From positions 186,001 to 250,000 of the forward strand of contig NZ_JAGGKE010000003.1 of assembly GCF_017873555.1 (NCBI RefSeq): 64,000 nt of DNA, written 5' to 3'. This document shows positions 17,359 to 26,207 of the stretch, in pieces. The notes below the pieces were generated by a model that was not told the DNA's origin, did not search any database, and worked only from the letters and a program-made list of their open reading frames with translations. Both the position numbers and the translations under genes were made by a program. Source of the stretch: Halorubrum trapanicum (GTDB lineage: Archaea > Halobacteriota > Halobacteria > Halobacteriales > Haloferacaceae). Numbering within the stretch: position 1 is the stretch's first letter; every line of letters starts with the position of its first letter.

Positions 17359-17697
17359 ATGGAGCTCATCGAGGGGTTGTACCTGATGACGACCACCGTG
17401 CTGGCCGGCGCGAGCGCGACGCTCGTCGCGTTCGCGGTCGCGGCGTACCGGTCGTCCGGCCGCACGGCGATGGCGTACCTGGCGGTCGGCTTCGGACTCG
17501 TCGTCCTCGCGGCGGTCGGCACGCCCGCGGCCGCATTTCGCACGGAATTCGGCAACGCCGAGGCGCTGCTCTTGGTCAACACCGGCCTGCTGGCGGCGTC
17601 GATGGCCCTCGTCGCCGGGAGCCTCGCGGTCTACGAGCCGGGAACCCAGGAGTTCGTGATCCCCGAATCGGAGCTGTCGCGGCTGCGCGACAGGTAA
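17359..17697 (+). CDS. Small haloarchaeal membrane protein, 112 aa
   Basis: Three hydrophobic segments (about residues 8-29, 38-58 and 70-91) are followed by a short charged C-terminus (GTQEFVIPESELSRLRDR). I do not recognise a functional family. Its divergent partner is a winged-helix regulator, an arrangement suggesting that the regulator senses or controls this protein. An upstream TTTATTA (17329-17335) about 27 bp before the ATG could be its TATA box. Confidence 0.65.
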   Translation: MELIEGLYLMTTTVLAGASATLVAFAVAAYRSSGRTAMAYLAVGFGLVVLAAVGTPAAAFRTEFGNAEALLLVNTGLLAASMALVAGSLAVYEPGTQEFVIPESELSRLRDR

Positions 17698-17968
17698 GAA
17701 GAAAACGCGAAGCGCAGGACGCCGCCTCTACACCTCGGTCGCGGTCGTCGTTCCTCTGTTTGGTTCTTTCCTCGTTGCCCTCGATCGTCACACTGTTTCC
17801 CGAGTTCGTGATTCCGCCCGTCATTCTGGGTGGCAGCCGCGTTCCCGCCAGATCCAGCGCTGAGAACTCCGCTTCGATTTCGTTATTTGATTCTGTAATT
17901 ATCAGAACCAAATAAACACGAAAACCGCATGACGTGAGTTGTTTATCAACTCGGATAACCGGGGACGT

Positions 17969-17980
17969 GATCTTAAGTAG
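17969..17980 (+). promoter_or_regulatory. Probable archaellin promoter
   Basis: TTAAGTAGGAAA lies about 70 bp upstream of the first archaellin ATG, which would give a leader of about 40 nt. The flanking 17698-18042 region is otherwise without a convincing gene; it holds a GTTG-tttat-CAAC inverted repeat near 17938-17950 that could be an operator. Confidence 0.4.
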
Positions 17981-18042
17981 GAAATCCCCATCGCTATCGA
18001 TAACGCCCACCGGGCAGGCCGGGGGCCGACGCAACACAACCA

Positions 18043-18636
18043 ATGTTCGAAACCATACTGGACGAGGAAGAGCGCGGTCAAGTGGGGATCGGGACCCTCA
18101 TCGTGTTCATCGCGATGGTGCTGGTGGCGGCGATCGCCGCCGGCGTCCTGATCAACACTGCCGGGTTCCTCCAGACGCAGGCGGAAGCAACGGGCGAAGA
18201 AAGTACAGCGCAGGTGAGCGAGCGGCTGAATGTCATCAGCCAATCCGGAGTTGTCTCCGATGACGCCGCAGGTTCCGGTGAGAAAGGTATCGGATCCCTT
18301 GAGTTTGTCGTCGCATCAGCGGCCGGTGCGGGCAACGTCGATCTCGACGAGGTGACGGTCGAACTAGTCGGAACCTCCGGGCAAGAAACGTTCCAGCTCG
18401 ACGAGAGTCCGCCGGCGACTAATGAGATATTCACCAAGGCTGGTGACAGCAACGTTCTGACAGATAATAGCGATCGTGCTGAGGTCACGGTCGATCTTGA
18501 ATCGATACCCTACGCGCTCACCGAGGGTGATTCCCTCACGGTGACGTTCACGACTTCGGCCGGCGCGTCGACGACGACCGAAGTCCGCGTTCCGACCACG
18601 CTGGTCGGTGATAACGGCGATTCGGTGAGGCTATAA
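18043..18636 (+). CDS. arlA1: Archaellin 1, 197 aa
   Basis: A filament subunit of the archaellum. It has a class III signal peptide: a short charged leader ending in Gly12, then [20 protein letters not shown], the conserved hydrophobic N-terminal helix. Cleavage by the prepilin peptidase is expected after Gly12. The C-terminal domain is beta-rich and acidic and ends GDNGDSVRL, similar to archaellin 2. N-x-S/T sequons are few. The stop is followed 2 bp later by the second archaellin, so the two are co-transcribed. Confidence 0.94.
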   Translation: MFETILDEEERGQVGIGTLIVFIAMVLVAAIAAGVLINTAGFLQTQAEATGEESTAQVSERLNVISQSGVVSDDAAGSGEKGIGSLEFVVASAAGAGNVDLDEVTVELVGTSGQETFQLDESPPATNEIFTKAGDSNVLTDNSDRAEVTVDLESIPYALTEGDSLTVTFTTSAGASTTTEVRVPTTLVGDNGDSVRL

Positions 18637-18638
18637 CA

Positions 18639-19889
18639 ATGTTCGAATTCATCACTAACGACGACCGCGGCCAGGTCGGTATCGGCACGCTCATCGTGTT
18701 CATCGCGATGGTGCTGGTCGCCGCCATCGCCGCAGGCGTCCTGATCAACACGGCTGGATTCCTCCAGTCACAGGCGGAATCAACCGGTCAAGAGAGTACG
18801 GACCTTGTGTCCGAGCGGATCGAAGTGACGAGCTCCGTCGGTATCGTTGGCCCTAGCGGTGCTGCCGATAGTCCATCCACGTTGAGCGAGGTTCGTGTGA
18901 CGGCAGTCGGCGCACCCGGTGCGGATGACATTGATTTGACTGACACGACGATTCAGGCTGTTGGGCCTGGTGGGCAAGAGAATCTCGTGTTTACTGACAA
19001 TACTGTTGACGACAGTGTCTCAGTTCCCAGTGCTGACACCGTCGTGGTTTCAACCCAAATTGCTGAGGGGCAACAGACCGTTGAGGTCGGAGTGGGCAGC
19101 TTCAGTAGTTACAGTGGTAGTGGTGAGACTCTAGAATTAACTGATGGTTCTAATACAGTCACAAAAGAGATTACGTCTACTGAGGCAGACAGTACGTTCA
19201 CTCTCGACATTAGTGAGCTAGACACGTCGACGACTGGGTCTGCAGCCATTACAACGAGTATCACTGGTGGAACTACCCTCACTGAGCCGAGCGATATCGA
19301 TATTGTAAGCACTACTCCTGACCGTTCAGTCTCGGTGCCTAGTTCTGACACCGTTGTGGTTTCAAGCGAAATTGCTGAAGGGCAACAGACTGTTGAGGTC
19401 GGAGTGGGCACCTTCACTAACTACGGTGGTAGTGGTGAGACTCTAGAATTAACCGATGGTTCTAGCACAGTCACGAAAGAGATTACGTCTACTGAGGCAG
19501 ACAGTACGTTCACTCTCGACATTAGCGAGCTAGACACATCGACGACTGGGTCTGCAGCCATTACAACGAGTATCACTGGTGGAACTACCCTCACTGAGCC
19601 GAGCGATATCGATATTGTACCTAACAGGCAGGATATCAGCAAACTCGGTCCCAATGAGTTTGCTGTCGGATCTGATGGTTCCTTTGTTTCGGATCCCGTT
19701 CTCGACGGAGAGAACCAGTACACGATTCTGCTGAATCCGTCATCCGGAGCCTTCGATGACACTGACGGCGCCTTCGGAGAGGGCGACGACGCGACACTCG
19801 ACATCGTCTCGCCTGCCGGCGCGACGACGCAGGTCGAACTGACCGCGCCCGACCTCTTCAGCGAGGAGGGCGAAGCAGTTCGCCTCTAA
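18639..19889 (+). CDS. arlA2: Archaellin 2 with tandem 104-residue repeats, 416 aa
   Basis: The N-terminus repeats the archaellin class III signal (leader ending Gly11, then [20 protein letters not shown]). The outer domain is enlarged by two near-identical repeats with a period of 312 bp, beginning at 19014 and 19326 (each starting SVSVPS.DTVVVS and ending [11 protein letters not shown]). The repeat region uses AT-richer codons (act, tct, gtt, aca) than surrounding genes, suggesting a foreign or fast-evolving surface segment. The C-terminus (EEGEAVRL) matches archaellin 1. The repeats should lie on the filament outside. Confidence 0.94.
   Translation: MFEFITNDDRGQVGIGTLIVFIAMVLVAAIAAGVLINTAGFLQSQAESTGQESTDLVSERIEVTSSVGIVGPSGAADSPSTLSEVRVTAVGAPGADDIDLTDTTIQAVGPGGQENLVFTDNTVDDSVSVPSADTVVVSTQIAEGQQTVEVGVGSFSSYSGSGETLELTDGSNTVTKEITSTEADSTFTLDISELDTSTTGSAAITTSITGGTTLTEPSDIDIVSTTPDRSVSVPSSDTVVVSSEIAEGQQTVEVGVGTFTNYGGSGETLELTDGSSTVTKEITSTEADSTFTLDISELDTSTTGSAAITTSITGGTTLTEPSDIDIVPNRQDISKLGPNEFAVGSDGSFVSDPVLDGENQYTILLNPSSGAFDDTDGAFGEGDDATLDIVSPAGATTQVELTAPDLFSEEGEAVRL
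19014..19617 (+). repeat. Two tandem 312-bp repeats inside archaellin 2
   Basis: Copy 1 spans 19014-19325 and copy 2 runs from 19326 to about 19617 (slightly shorter). They are in frame and very similar at DNA as well as protein level, for example the 'actgaggcagacagtacg' segment at 19179 and 19491. Such similarity points to a recent duplication or homogenisation, able to expand or contract by recombination. Confidence 0.9.
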
Positions 19890-19989
19890 GCGCAGCCGCA
19901 CAGACAACCAACTGCTTCTTCCGCGGAGACCGGCTCCGCGGCGGGAACCCGCCGCAACACCTATTTTACGGCGCGCGCTACCACAACTC

Positions 19990-20760
19990 ATGAGTGACGA
20001 CGACGCGCTCCCGGCCGACCCCGAGGAACTCGACTTCACCGACGACGAGAACGTCGTCGAGATCGGGGAGGGCCGCTACGTCGTCGGGACGAACGGCCGC
20101 CCCAACGTCGGCCGCTCGCGGGGGCAGCGCCGCGCGCCGCCCGACGACGACTCGGGGTTCACGACGGCCGATCCGGCGAACCCCGACGAACGTCGGCCAG
20201 CGGGCGACGACCCGCGGGCGAGCGCGGCCGGTCCCGGCGTCGGCGAGCGCGGCCAGCCCGCCGGTGGGCAGTCCGGTTCCGGACAACCAGCCGGTGGTCA
20301 GCGTGGCGGCCAACCCTCCGACGGGCAACCGGCCGGTGACGGACAGCCGCCGCCGAACGCCGCGCAGGGGCAGCGCCGAAACCGGTCCGCGGCGGGTGAC
20401 GACGCGATCGACCGACAGGCGGTGAGCCGGTGGCTAGCGGACTCCTTCGACGGCGACGGGTTCGACTACGGCATCGACGCGACGCTCTACGCGAACGGCG
20501 ACACCACCCGCCAGCGGATGGTGTCGAACGACGTGACGGCGACGTTCGACACGCTCATTTCGTGGTTCGCGTCGAACGCCGGCCCGAGTTCGCCGACGCC
20601 GGAGGCGATCGGGCTGCTGCTCGCGGCCTCCGAGACGACGGTGGATATTCCGCCGGTGATGATAAAGCGGTTCGCGGCGAGTCAGGGGCTCTCCGCGAGC
20701 GACAGCATCGGTGACCTGGTTCGCGCCGCCGAGGAGGAGGGCGGGTTCAGGATCGACTGA
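19990..20760 (+). CDS. Motility-locus protein with disordered linker, 256 aa
   Basis: The N-terminal ~35 residues (LDFTDDENVVEIGEGRYVVG) form a short conserved block, followed by a Gly/Gln/Pro-rich disordered linker with QPAGGQ-type repeats. A folded C-terminal domain (residues about 145-256) starts DRQAVSRWLADSFDGDGF and resembles a domain seen in haloarchaeal archaellum-cluster proteins. I do not recognise a catalytic motif. Placement between archaellins and chemotaxis genes suggests an accessory role in motility; this is inference. Confidence 0.65.
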   Translation: MSDDDALPADPEELDFTDDENVVEIGEGRYVVGTNGRPNVGRSRGQRRAPPDDDSGFTTADPANPDERRPAGDDPRASAAGPGVGERGQPAGGQSGSGQPAGGQRGGQPSDGQPAGDGQPPPNAAQGQRRNRSAAGDDAIDRQAVSRWLADSFDGDGFDYGIDATLYANGDTTRQRMVSNDVTATFDTLISWFASNAGPSSPTPEAIGLLLAASETTVDIPPVMIKRFAASQGLSASDSIGDLVRAAEEEGGFRID

Positions 20761-20778
20761 GCCGGGGAACGGGAAGCC

Positions 20779-21210
20779 CTACAGCAGGAACAGCAGTGCG
20801 GCGCCGATCAGTGCGAATATCGCGTATATCCCGACCATCACTTCGCGTTTCAGTGAGCTACCGAGCGGCTCGGCGGTGAGCCGCCGGATCGGCGGGAGGA
20901 TCGCGATCCCGGCGAGGATCAACGGGAAGGCGCCGATCGCCGGGACGAGGGTGAGCGCGACGACGACGGTTCCGTACCCGACGACGTAACAGCCGCGCCG
21001 CCAGAGCTGCTCGCGGTCGCTGAGATCGGCCATGTCCGCGAATCCGTCGGAGTCGCCGGTATCGCCGCCGCCTCCGGAGACCTGCTCTGCCTGTCGCTGA
21101 ACGTACTCGTCCAGCTCCTCGGCCGCGTCCTCCGTCTGTGGGGCGCCACACTGTGCGCAGTACCGGGCCTCTTCGGCTATCGACGCTTCACATCGGGGAC
21201 ACGATGGCAT
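20779..21210 (-). CDS. Zinc-ribbon membrane protein, 143 aa
   Basis: The N-terminus carries a zinc ribbon (CPRCEAS...CAQCGAP), then a Gly/Asp linker and two hydrophobic segments (about 80-106 and 122-143). This is a common haloarchaeal architecture without an assigned function. It is encoded opposite to the archaellum genes and is convergent with the gene ending at 20760. Confidence 0.68.
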   Translation of the reverse strand: MPSCPRCEASIAEEARYCAQCGAPQTEDAAEELDEYVQRQAEQVSGGGGDTGDSDGFADMADLSDREQLWRRGCYVVGYGTVVVALTLVPAIGAFPLILAGIAILPPIRRLTAEPLGSSLKREVMVGIYAIFALIGAALLFLL

Positions 21211-21432
21211 CCTGATCGAAAGCGTACGCCGGCCGGGCTTAATTCTTCGGGGAACGGTCGAACGACTTCCCCCGACGCAGTCGGTCGTTCTGTGGGTTGT
21301 TCGGTCTTTTCCCGCCCGCTCTGTTCACAGATGTGATAATCGGGTGGGTACGCTTTAGTCGGTGAACGTCGGAGCGATGAACAACTGATACGCTCCGTTA
21401 CCTCTGCGGGGCCAAACACTCTCCACGCCACG

Positions 21433-23763
21433 ATGACATCTAAATCCGACGACAATACGGACCGGCCCGAGCGGTCAACGGCGGCCGCAGACAGCGGTGA
21501 ACCCGCCGCAGAAAGTGCCGACGGAATCCTTTCCTTTCGCCCTCGACGGGCCGGAACCGTCCGGGTTGGACTGACTATCGTCTCCGTCCTCTTCGTCTTG
21601 TTCGCTGTCGCGGCCGCTGGTCCGGCAGCGGGATTCTCGATGGGTGACTCCGCGTCGTCGGACAACGCCCGAGGGACCACCGCCGTCACCGCCGATCTGA
21701 CGGATCGGACCGGTCCGGCGGATCGCCACGAACTCAGCGGTTCGTTCTCCCGTCCGACGTACACCGGTATCGCGGGTGACCCCGTTGATATCAGGTACAC
21801 GGCCAGCAACTCCAACGGAAGCGCGTACCTGTTGATCGGTGGGAATCGACTTACCGACACGGGACAGTCTATCGGGTACACCGACGTCGTGAAACTGGAC
21901 GGAGATTTTGACGGAACGATCAACACTCGACTTCTCGGAACCGACGAGGGGACCGCCGCCAGTTGCCGCGAGGCCGACTGTGACCTCGAGTTCCGCGACG
22001 AGGACGGTAATCTCCTTGGAGACGATCTCGACTCGCTTCGGAGCGCGACCAGTGCCGGTGGCCTCGCTCGCCCGCTCGTCCCCCAACGATACCGACTCGC
22101 GATCACCAACGGGACCTTCGTCGTCGAGGATCCGGGAGTCGTGACCCCGGTCGAGACTGCCGCCTCGTCGGACCTCCTGTTGACGAAACCGACGTTCCAC
22201 GACGAAATTGAGGTGTTCACCACTGCTGACCCGGATGATCTCGAAGGCGGAGGCGGCGGCGAATCCCTTAGTGCCCTCGAACAGAACGGCCTCGACCGCA
22301 CTGCGGTGACGAAAGGTGACCGCGTCGTCCTCGGCTTCGAATCGACCGGTATCTGGGGGGCGCTGTCGCACTTCGCCGACGAAGAAGGCGAAGATACGAT
22401 TCAGGCCGGTCAAGAGGTCAACCACTCCGTCCTGACAAACATTTTAGATGCTAAAGAAGGTGTCACCCTCCGAGTTCGACAGACGAACCCGGGCATGAAC
22501 GAGCCACGGTCGATACTCGACCTCGCCGACGCCGACCCCGAGGATGTCACTCTTCTCCTCGCCGACGCGGAGGAACTGGAGACCGGTGACTCGGCGCCGG
22601 GGCGGTTCTACCTCGTCTTGGACACGAGCGACGGAGGGGCGTTCACCGAGGCTCCGGAACCGGGCGACGAGTACGCCGTCGAGTTTGCCTTGGAGGGTAC
22701 TGAGGGACAACGGTACGCGTTCGCCGACGACAGCGGGGAGCCGCCAGCGGCGTTCGAACCGAAACACGAAGCGCCCGAACAGTTCCCGTACTGGGAGACC
22801 GCCGACGGAACCGTGAGCGCGGAGGCGTCGTTTTCGATCCAGGAGCGGTACTTCGAGTACGACCACGTCACCGACGACGGCGAGCTCCTCGTCGAGGCCT
22901 CGGGCGGAGAGGTGACCGGGACGACAACGATACTACCGCCGATCGAAATGTCCGCCACCTTCGTCGACGACAAGCGCGACGAGCAGTTCCGGTCGGAGTC
23001 GCAGTTGGAGGTCTCCGACGGGAACTTCTCTATCGGCGCCGATCTCGGGGACGCCGATCCGGGGACCCGTCTGAACTACGAGCTGTACGAGGGGACGACG
23101 CTCCGCGACAGCCGCACAGTGGTCGTCGTTGACGACACCGACAACCCGGATCGGCTCGCGATCGAGAGCGTCCCCGAGAACGTCACCGTCGCGAAGGGTG
23201 GGAACCTCTCCGCGCTCGGGATCGAAGTCCGCAACGCCGGCGGACTGGAAGGAGAGGGAACGCTCGCGCTCGATGTCGACGACGGGAACCTGACGACCGC
23301 TCGCGAACTGACGCTGTCGTCGAACGAGTCGCGCACCCTCGGCTTCCCGTCTGCGACCACCCGTCTCGACCCCGGTGAGTACCCCTTCACGGTCACGCTC
23401 GACGAGGACCGTCGGAACGGAACGCTGATCGTCGCGGAGAACCCAGCCAGGACGACGATCGACGACGATGACGGCGAGGGCGACGGAAGCGACACCGACG
23501 GCTCGGCGGATTCTTCAAATACCGACCAGAACTCCACAGACACCGACCCGAACTCTACTGACGCTGACCAGAACTCTACTGACGCTGACTCAACGGGGTC
23601 CACAAACCCCGACGGGAACTCGTCGGACCCGGTCGGTGACTCCGGCGGTCGCGACGGCGAGGACGAGTCGCCGACCTTCCTCCCGTTCGGGATCGGCACC
23701 CGGGAGACGTTCGTCGGCACGGTCGTCGTCGGTGTGATTCACATCCTCGGCCACTGGGTGTAA
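21433..23763 (+). CDS. Large N-glycosylated cell-surface protein, 776 aa
   Basis: An N-terminal hydrophobic segment (VRVGLTIVSVLFVLFAVAAAG, residues about 44-64) follows a charged, disordered head. The extracellular part begins SFSRPTYTGIAGDPVDIRYT, a pattern I associate with haloarchaeal BGTF/S-layer-like surface domains. It has about a dozen N-x-S/T sequons, a CARDB-like beta domain near 590-690, an acidic Ser/Thr/Asn-rich stalk with DxNST repeats, and a final hydrophobic tail (TFVGTVVVGVIHILGHWV). No PGF-CTERM motif is visible. It lies within the motility region; an adhesin or filament-sheath role is speculative. Confidence 0.75.
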   Translation: MTSKSDDNTDRPERSTAAADSGEPAAESADGILSFRPRRAGTVRVGLTIVSVLFVLFAVAAAGPAAGFSMGDSASSDNARGTTAVTADLTDRTGPADRHELSGSFSRPTYTGIAGDPVDIRYTASNSNGSAYLLIGGNRLTDTGQSIGYTDVVKLDGDFDGTINTRLLGTDEGTAASCREADCDLEFRDEDGNLLGDDLDSLRSATSAGGLARPLVPQRYRLAITNGTFVVEDPGVVTPVETAASSDLLLTKPTFHDEIEVFTTADPDDLEGGGGGESLSALEQNGLDRTAVTKGDRVVLGFESTGIWGALSHFADEEGEDTIQAGQEVNHSVLTNILDAKEGVTLRVRQTNPGMNEPRSILDLADADPEDVTLLLADAEELETGDSAPGRFYLVLDTSDGGAFTEAPEPGDEYAVEFALEGTEGQRYAFADDSGEPPAAFEPKHEAPEQFPYWETADGTVSAEASFSIQERYFEYDHVTDDGELLVEASGGEVTGTTTILPPIEMSATFVDDKRDEQFRSESQLEVSDGNFSIGADLGDADPGTRLNYELYEGTTLRDSRTVVVVDDTDNPDRLAIESVPENVTVAKGGNLSALGIEVRNAGGLEGEGTLALDVDDGNLTTARELTLSSNESRTLGFPSATTRLDPGEYPFTVTLDEDRRNGTLIVAENPARTTIDDDDGEGDGSDTDGSADSSNTDQNSTDTDPNSTDADQNSTDADSTGSTNPDGNSSDPVGDSGGRDGEDESPTFLPFGIGTRETFVGTVVVGVIHILGHWV

Positions 23764-23925
23764 CTTCCAACGTCTCTGATTACTGATGTTCTCGTCTGCG
23801 ACCACCACTGTCGGGTGAGGGCCCGTTTCGACCGTTCGCCGCTTCTCCGTCTCTCCCGTCTATTCTCATCGATGAGAACCGCGGGGGAGCGATTAAGTGG
23901 TCGCCCTGCCCCGCTTCAGACAACA

Positions 23926-24282
23926 ATGGCTACGCGGGTACTCATCGCCGACGACTCGGAGTTCATGCGGAACCTCCTCCGGGAGATCCTCGAAGGCGAG
24001 TTCGATATCGTCGGGGAGGCGGAAAACGGCGTGGAGGCGGTCAACATGTACGAAGAGCACGGCCCGGACCTCGTGATGATGGACATCGTGATGCCGATCC
24101 GCGACGGGATCGAGGCGACCACGGAGATCCTCGAAGACAACCCCGACGCGACGGTGATCATGTGTACCAGCGTCGGGCAGGAGGAGAAGATGAAGGCGGC
24201 GATCAAGGCGGGCGCGGAGGGGTACATCACGAAGCCGTTCCAGAAGCCGAACGTGCTCGACGCCATCGGTTCGGCGGTATAA
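23926..24282 (+). CDS. cheY: Chemotaxis response regulator CheY, 118 aa
   Basis: A stand-alone receiver domain: acidic pair Asp9/Asp10, phospho-acceptor Asp53 in MMDIVMPIRDG, threonine in MCTSVGQ and lysine in ITKPF. In archaea CheY reaches the archaellum motor through CheF and ArlCDE rather than FliM. The ATG at 23926 begins the conserved ATRVLIADDSEF strand. Its stop codon overlaps the cheC start (TAATG), so the two are translationally coupled. A TATA-like ATTAAG precedes it at 23892-23897. Confidence 0.94.
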   Translation: MATRVLIADDSEFMRNLLREILEGEFDIVGEAENGVEAVNMYEEHGPDLVMMDIVMPIRDGIEATTEILEDNPDATVIMCTSVGQEEKMKAAIKAGAEGYITKPFQKPNVLDAIGSAV

Positions 24283-25472
24283 TGCGGGTCGACGTCCGCG
24301 CGCTCGGCGCCTGTAACCGCCTCGCGGAGCAGGGGGCGAAGCAGGCCGCCGGCGCGCTCTCGGATCTCACCGGGACCGACCTCGCGGTGGAGGTGACGGG
24401 CGCGAGCGTCGCCAGCGGCGAGGACCTCGCTGAGTCGTTCGCGGGCCGGGAGTCCATCGGCGTGAGCGTCGGTCTCCGCGGCGGGCTGGACGGCGAGGCG
24501 GTCCTCGCGTTCGACGCCGTCAACGCGGACGCCCTGCTCTCGCTTCTGCCCGGCGGGGGGTCGATGGAGCGGAGCGCGGTGACGGAGGTCGGCAACATCG
24601 CGCTGGGCGGCTTCCTCGACGGCTGGGCGAACTACCTCGGGAAGGCGATCGACATGACGCCGCCGCGGTACTTCGAGGCGGACGGCGCGGCGGTGCTGCC
24701 GGACGGCGCGCTCGCGGGCGACGGCGTGTTCCTCTTCGAGAGCCGCCTGGACGCGACGACGACCGACCTCGACTTCTCCATCTACATGCTGCCCGACTCG
24801 GGACCGTTCCGCGACCTCATCGTCGGGAAGACCGCGCCCGCGGCGACGGCCGGCGGCGAGGCGAACGGCGGCACGACGAGCACGGCGGTGCCCTACGAGT
24901 CGCTGTCGACGTTCTCGTCGCTGGCGAAGGAGGGGTCGGCGAACGCCGCCGACAACATCGCGATGATGACTGGGCTGGAGACGAGCGTCGACGTCAGCCG
25001 GCTCCGGTTCGTCCCGCTCGCGGACGTGCCCGCGGAGGTCGGCACCGAGCCGCACGCGGGCACGGTGTTCGAGCTTCAGGGGGAGCCGAGCGGCTACCTC
25101 GCGATCCTCTTCGAGGAGTCCTCGGCGGCGGCCGTCGCGGACGCGATGCTCCCGATGGACCCCAACGAGCCCCTCGGCGACATGGCAGAGAACGCGCTCT
25201 GCGAGCTGGGAAACGTGATGACGAGCGGGTTCATCGACGGGTGGGCGAACGTGCTCGGCACGACGATCACCCACTCGCCGCCGGAGTTCGTCCACGACAT
25301 CGGCGCGTCGACGATCAGCCCGCTCGTCGCGAAGCTGAGCGAGCGACAGGACTACGGGTTCGTGATCGACACCGCGATCCGGACGGAAGGGATTCAGGCG
25401 CGGTGCGACGTGTACGCGCTCCCCGACGAGCGCGAACTGGCCCGGGCGCTCGACCGGCTCTCGGAGTCGTGA
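24282..25472 (+). CDS. cheC: CheC-type chemotaxis protein with two CheC domains, 396 aa
   Basis: Two CheC halves, each with the E-x2-N-x(n)-G-x2-D-G-W pattern: EVGNIALGGFLDGWANYLG near residue 105 and ELGNVMTSGFIDGWANVLG near 308. The phosphatase residues (Glu, Asn) are intact in both. CheC dephosphorylates CheY-P and binds CheD. A Gly/Thr-rich linker joins the halves. It overlaps cheY at the start (1 bp) and cheD at the end (4 bp), indicating a tight cheY-cheC-cheD unit. Confidence 0.93.
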   Translation: MRVDVRALGACNRLAEQGAKQAAGALSDLTGTDLAVEVTGASVASGEDLAESFAGRESIGVSVGLRGGLDGEAVLAFDAVNADALLSLLPGGGSMERSAVTEVGNIALGGFLDGWANYLGKAIDMTPPRYFEADGAAVLPDGALAGDGVFLFESRLDATTTDLDFSIYMLPDSGPFRDLIVGKTAPAATAGGEANGGTTSTAVPYESLSTFSSLAKEGSANAADNIAMMTGLETSVDVSRLRFVPLADVPAEVGTEPHAGTVFELQGEPSGYLAILFEESSAAAVADAMLPMDPNEPLGDMAENALCELGNVMTSGFIDGWANVLGTTITHSPPEFVHDIGASTISPLVAKLSERQDYGFVIDTAIRTEGIQARCDVYALPDERELARALDRLSES

Positions 25473-26056
25473 CCCGCTCGCTCTCCGACGATCGGCCGGA
25501 CGATCCGGCGGGGAACACGGGGAGCGACGGCGACGCGGTCGCCGACGCGGAGCCCGCCGCCGTCACCGGCGGGGCGGCGGCCGACGATCCCGGCCGGATC
25601 AAGGTCGGCGTGGGCGAGCTCGCGGTCACGAGCGACGACGCGATCCTGACGACCAGCGGGCTCGGTTCCTGCGTCGCGGTCGCGCTCGCCGACGAGCGGG
25701 CCGGGGTCCGCGGACTCCTCCACGCCATGCTGCCCGCGGGCGACGGGCGGACCACCGCGGTCTCGCGGCCCGCGAAGTACGTCGACACCGGGATCGACTC
25801 GCTGATCGCGGCGCTCGACGACGCCGGCGCCGACCCCCGACGACTGGAGGCGCGGGTCGCCGGCGGCGCCGAGATGCTCGATCTCACCGACGCTGTCGGC
25901 CCGCGGAACGTCGAACGGGTCGGCGAGGTGCTCGACGCGGCGGGCGTTCCTATCGTCGCCAGCGACGTCGGCGACGCGGTGGGCCGGACGGTCCGGTTCG
26001 GCCCGAACGGCCGCCTCGTCATTCGGGCCGCGGACGGGTTCGAGCGGGCTATCTGA
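25469..26056 (+). CDS. cheD: Chemoreceptor glutamine deamidase CheD, 195 aa
   Basis: The catalytic cysteine is in TTSGLGSCVAVAL, with the histidine in RGLLHAMLP and a later Thr/Gly block (AVSRPAKYVDTGIDSLI), as in CheD. It deamidates receptor glutamines and exchanges with CheC. The start is GTG 25469 within a GTGA overlap with the cheC stop. The first ~45 residues are acidic and Ala-rich and not part of the enzyme fold, so a later start is possible, though none is obvious. Confidence 0.9.
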   Translation: MTRSLSDDRPDDPAGNTGSDGDAVADAEPAAVTGGAAADDPGRIKVGVGELAVTSDDAILTTSGLGSCVAVALADERAGVRGLLHAMLPAGDGRTTAVSRPAKYVDTGIDSLIAALDDAGADPRRLEARVAGGAEMLDLTDAVGPRNVERVGEVLDAAGVPIVASDVGDAVGRTVRFGPNGRLVIRAADGFERAI

Positions 26057-26207
26057 CCGCGGTTCGGTCGCCGATCCGGATTCCCTCTCCTCCCGATCTC
26101 CCTCGTTCCGGGCCGGACAACGAGCGATACTCACCTCGTGACGTGCTTTCTCACGGTTGATATTTTGAGGGGTGAATTGAAGTAGCTTCTGCGGGTCGTA
26201 GACGATA

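Noticed and set aside
17576-17824. Minus-strand frame starting MTGGITNSGNSVTIEG upstream of the archaellins
   Set aside because: It overlaps the end of the small membrane protein gene and has no promoter, ribosome site or recognisable family.
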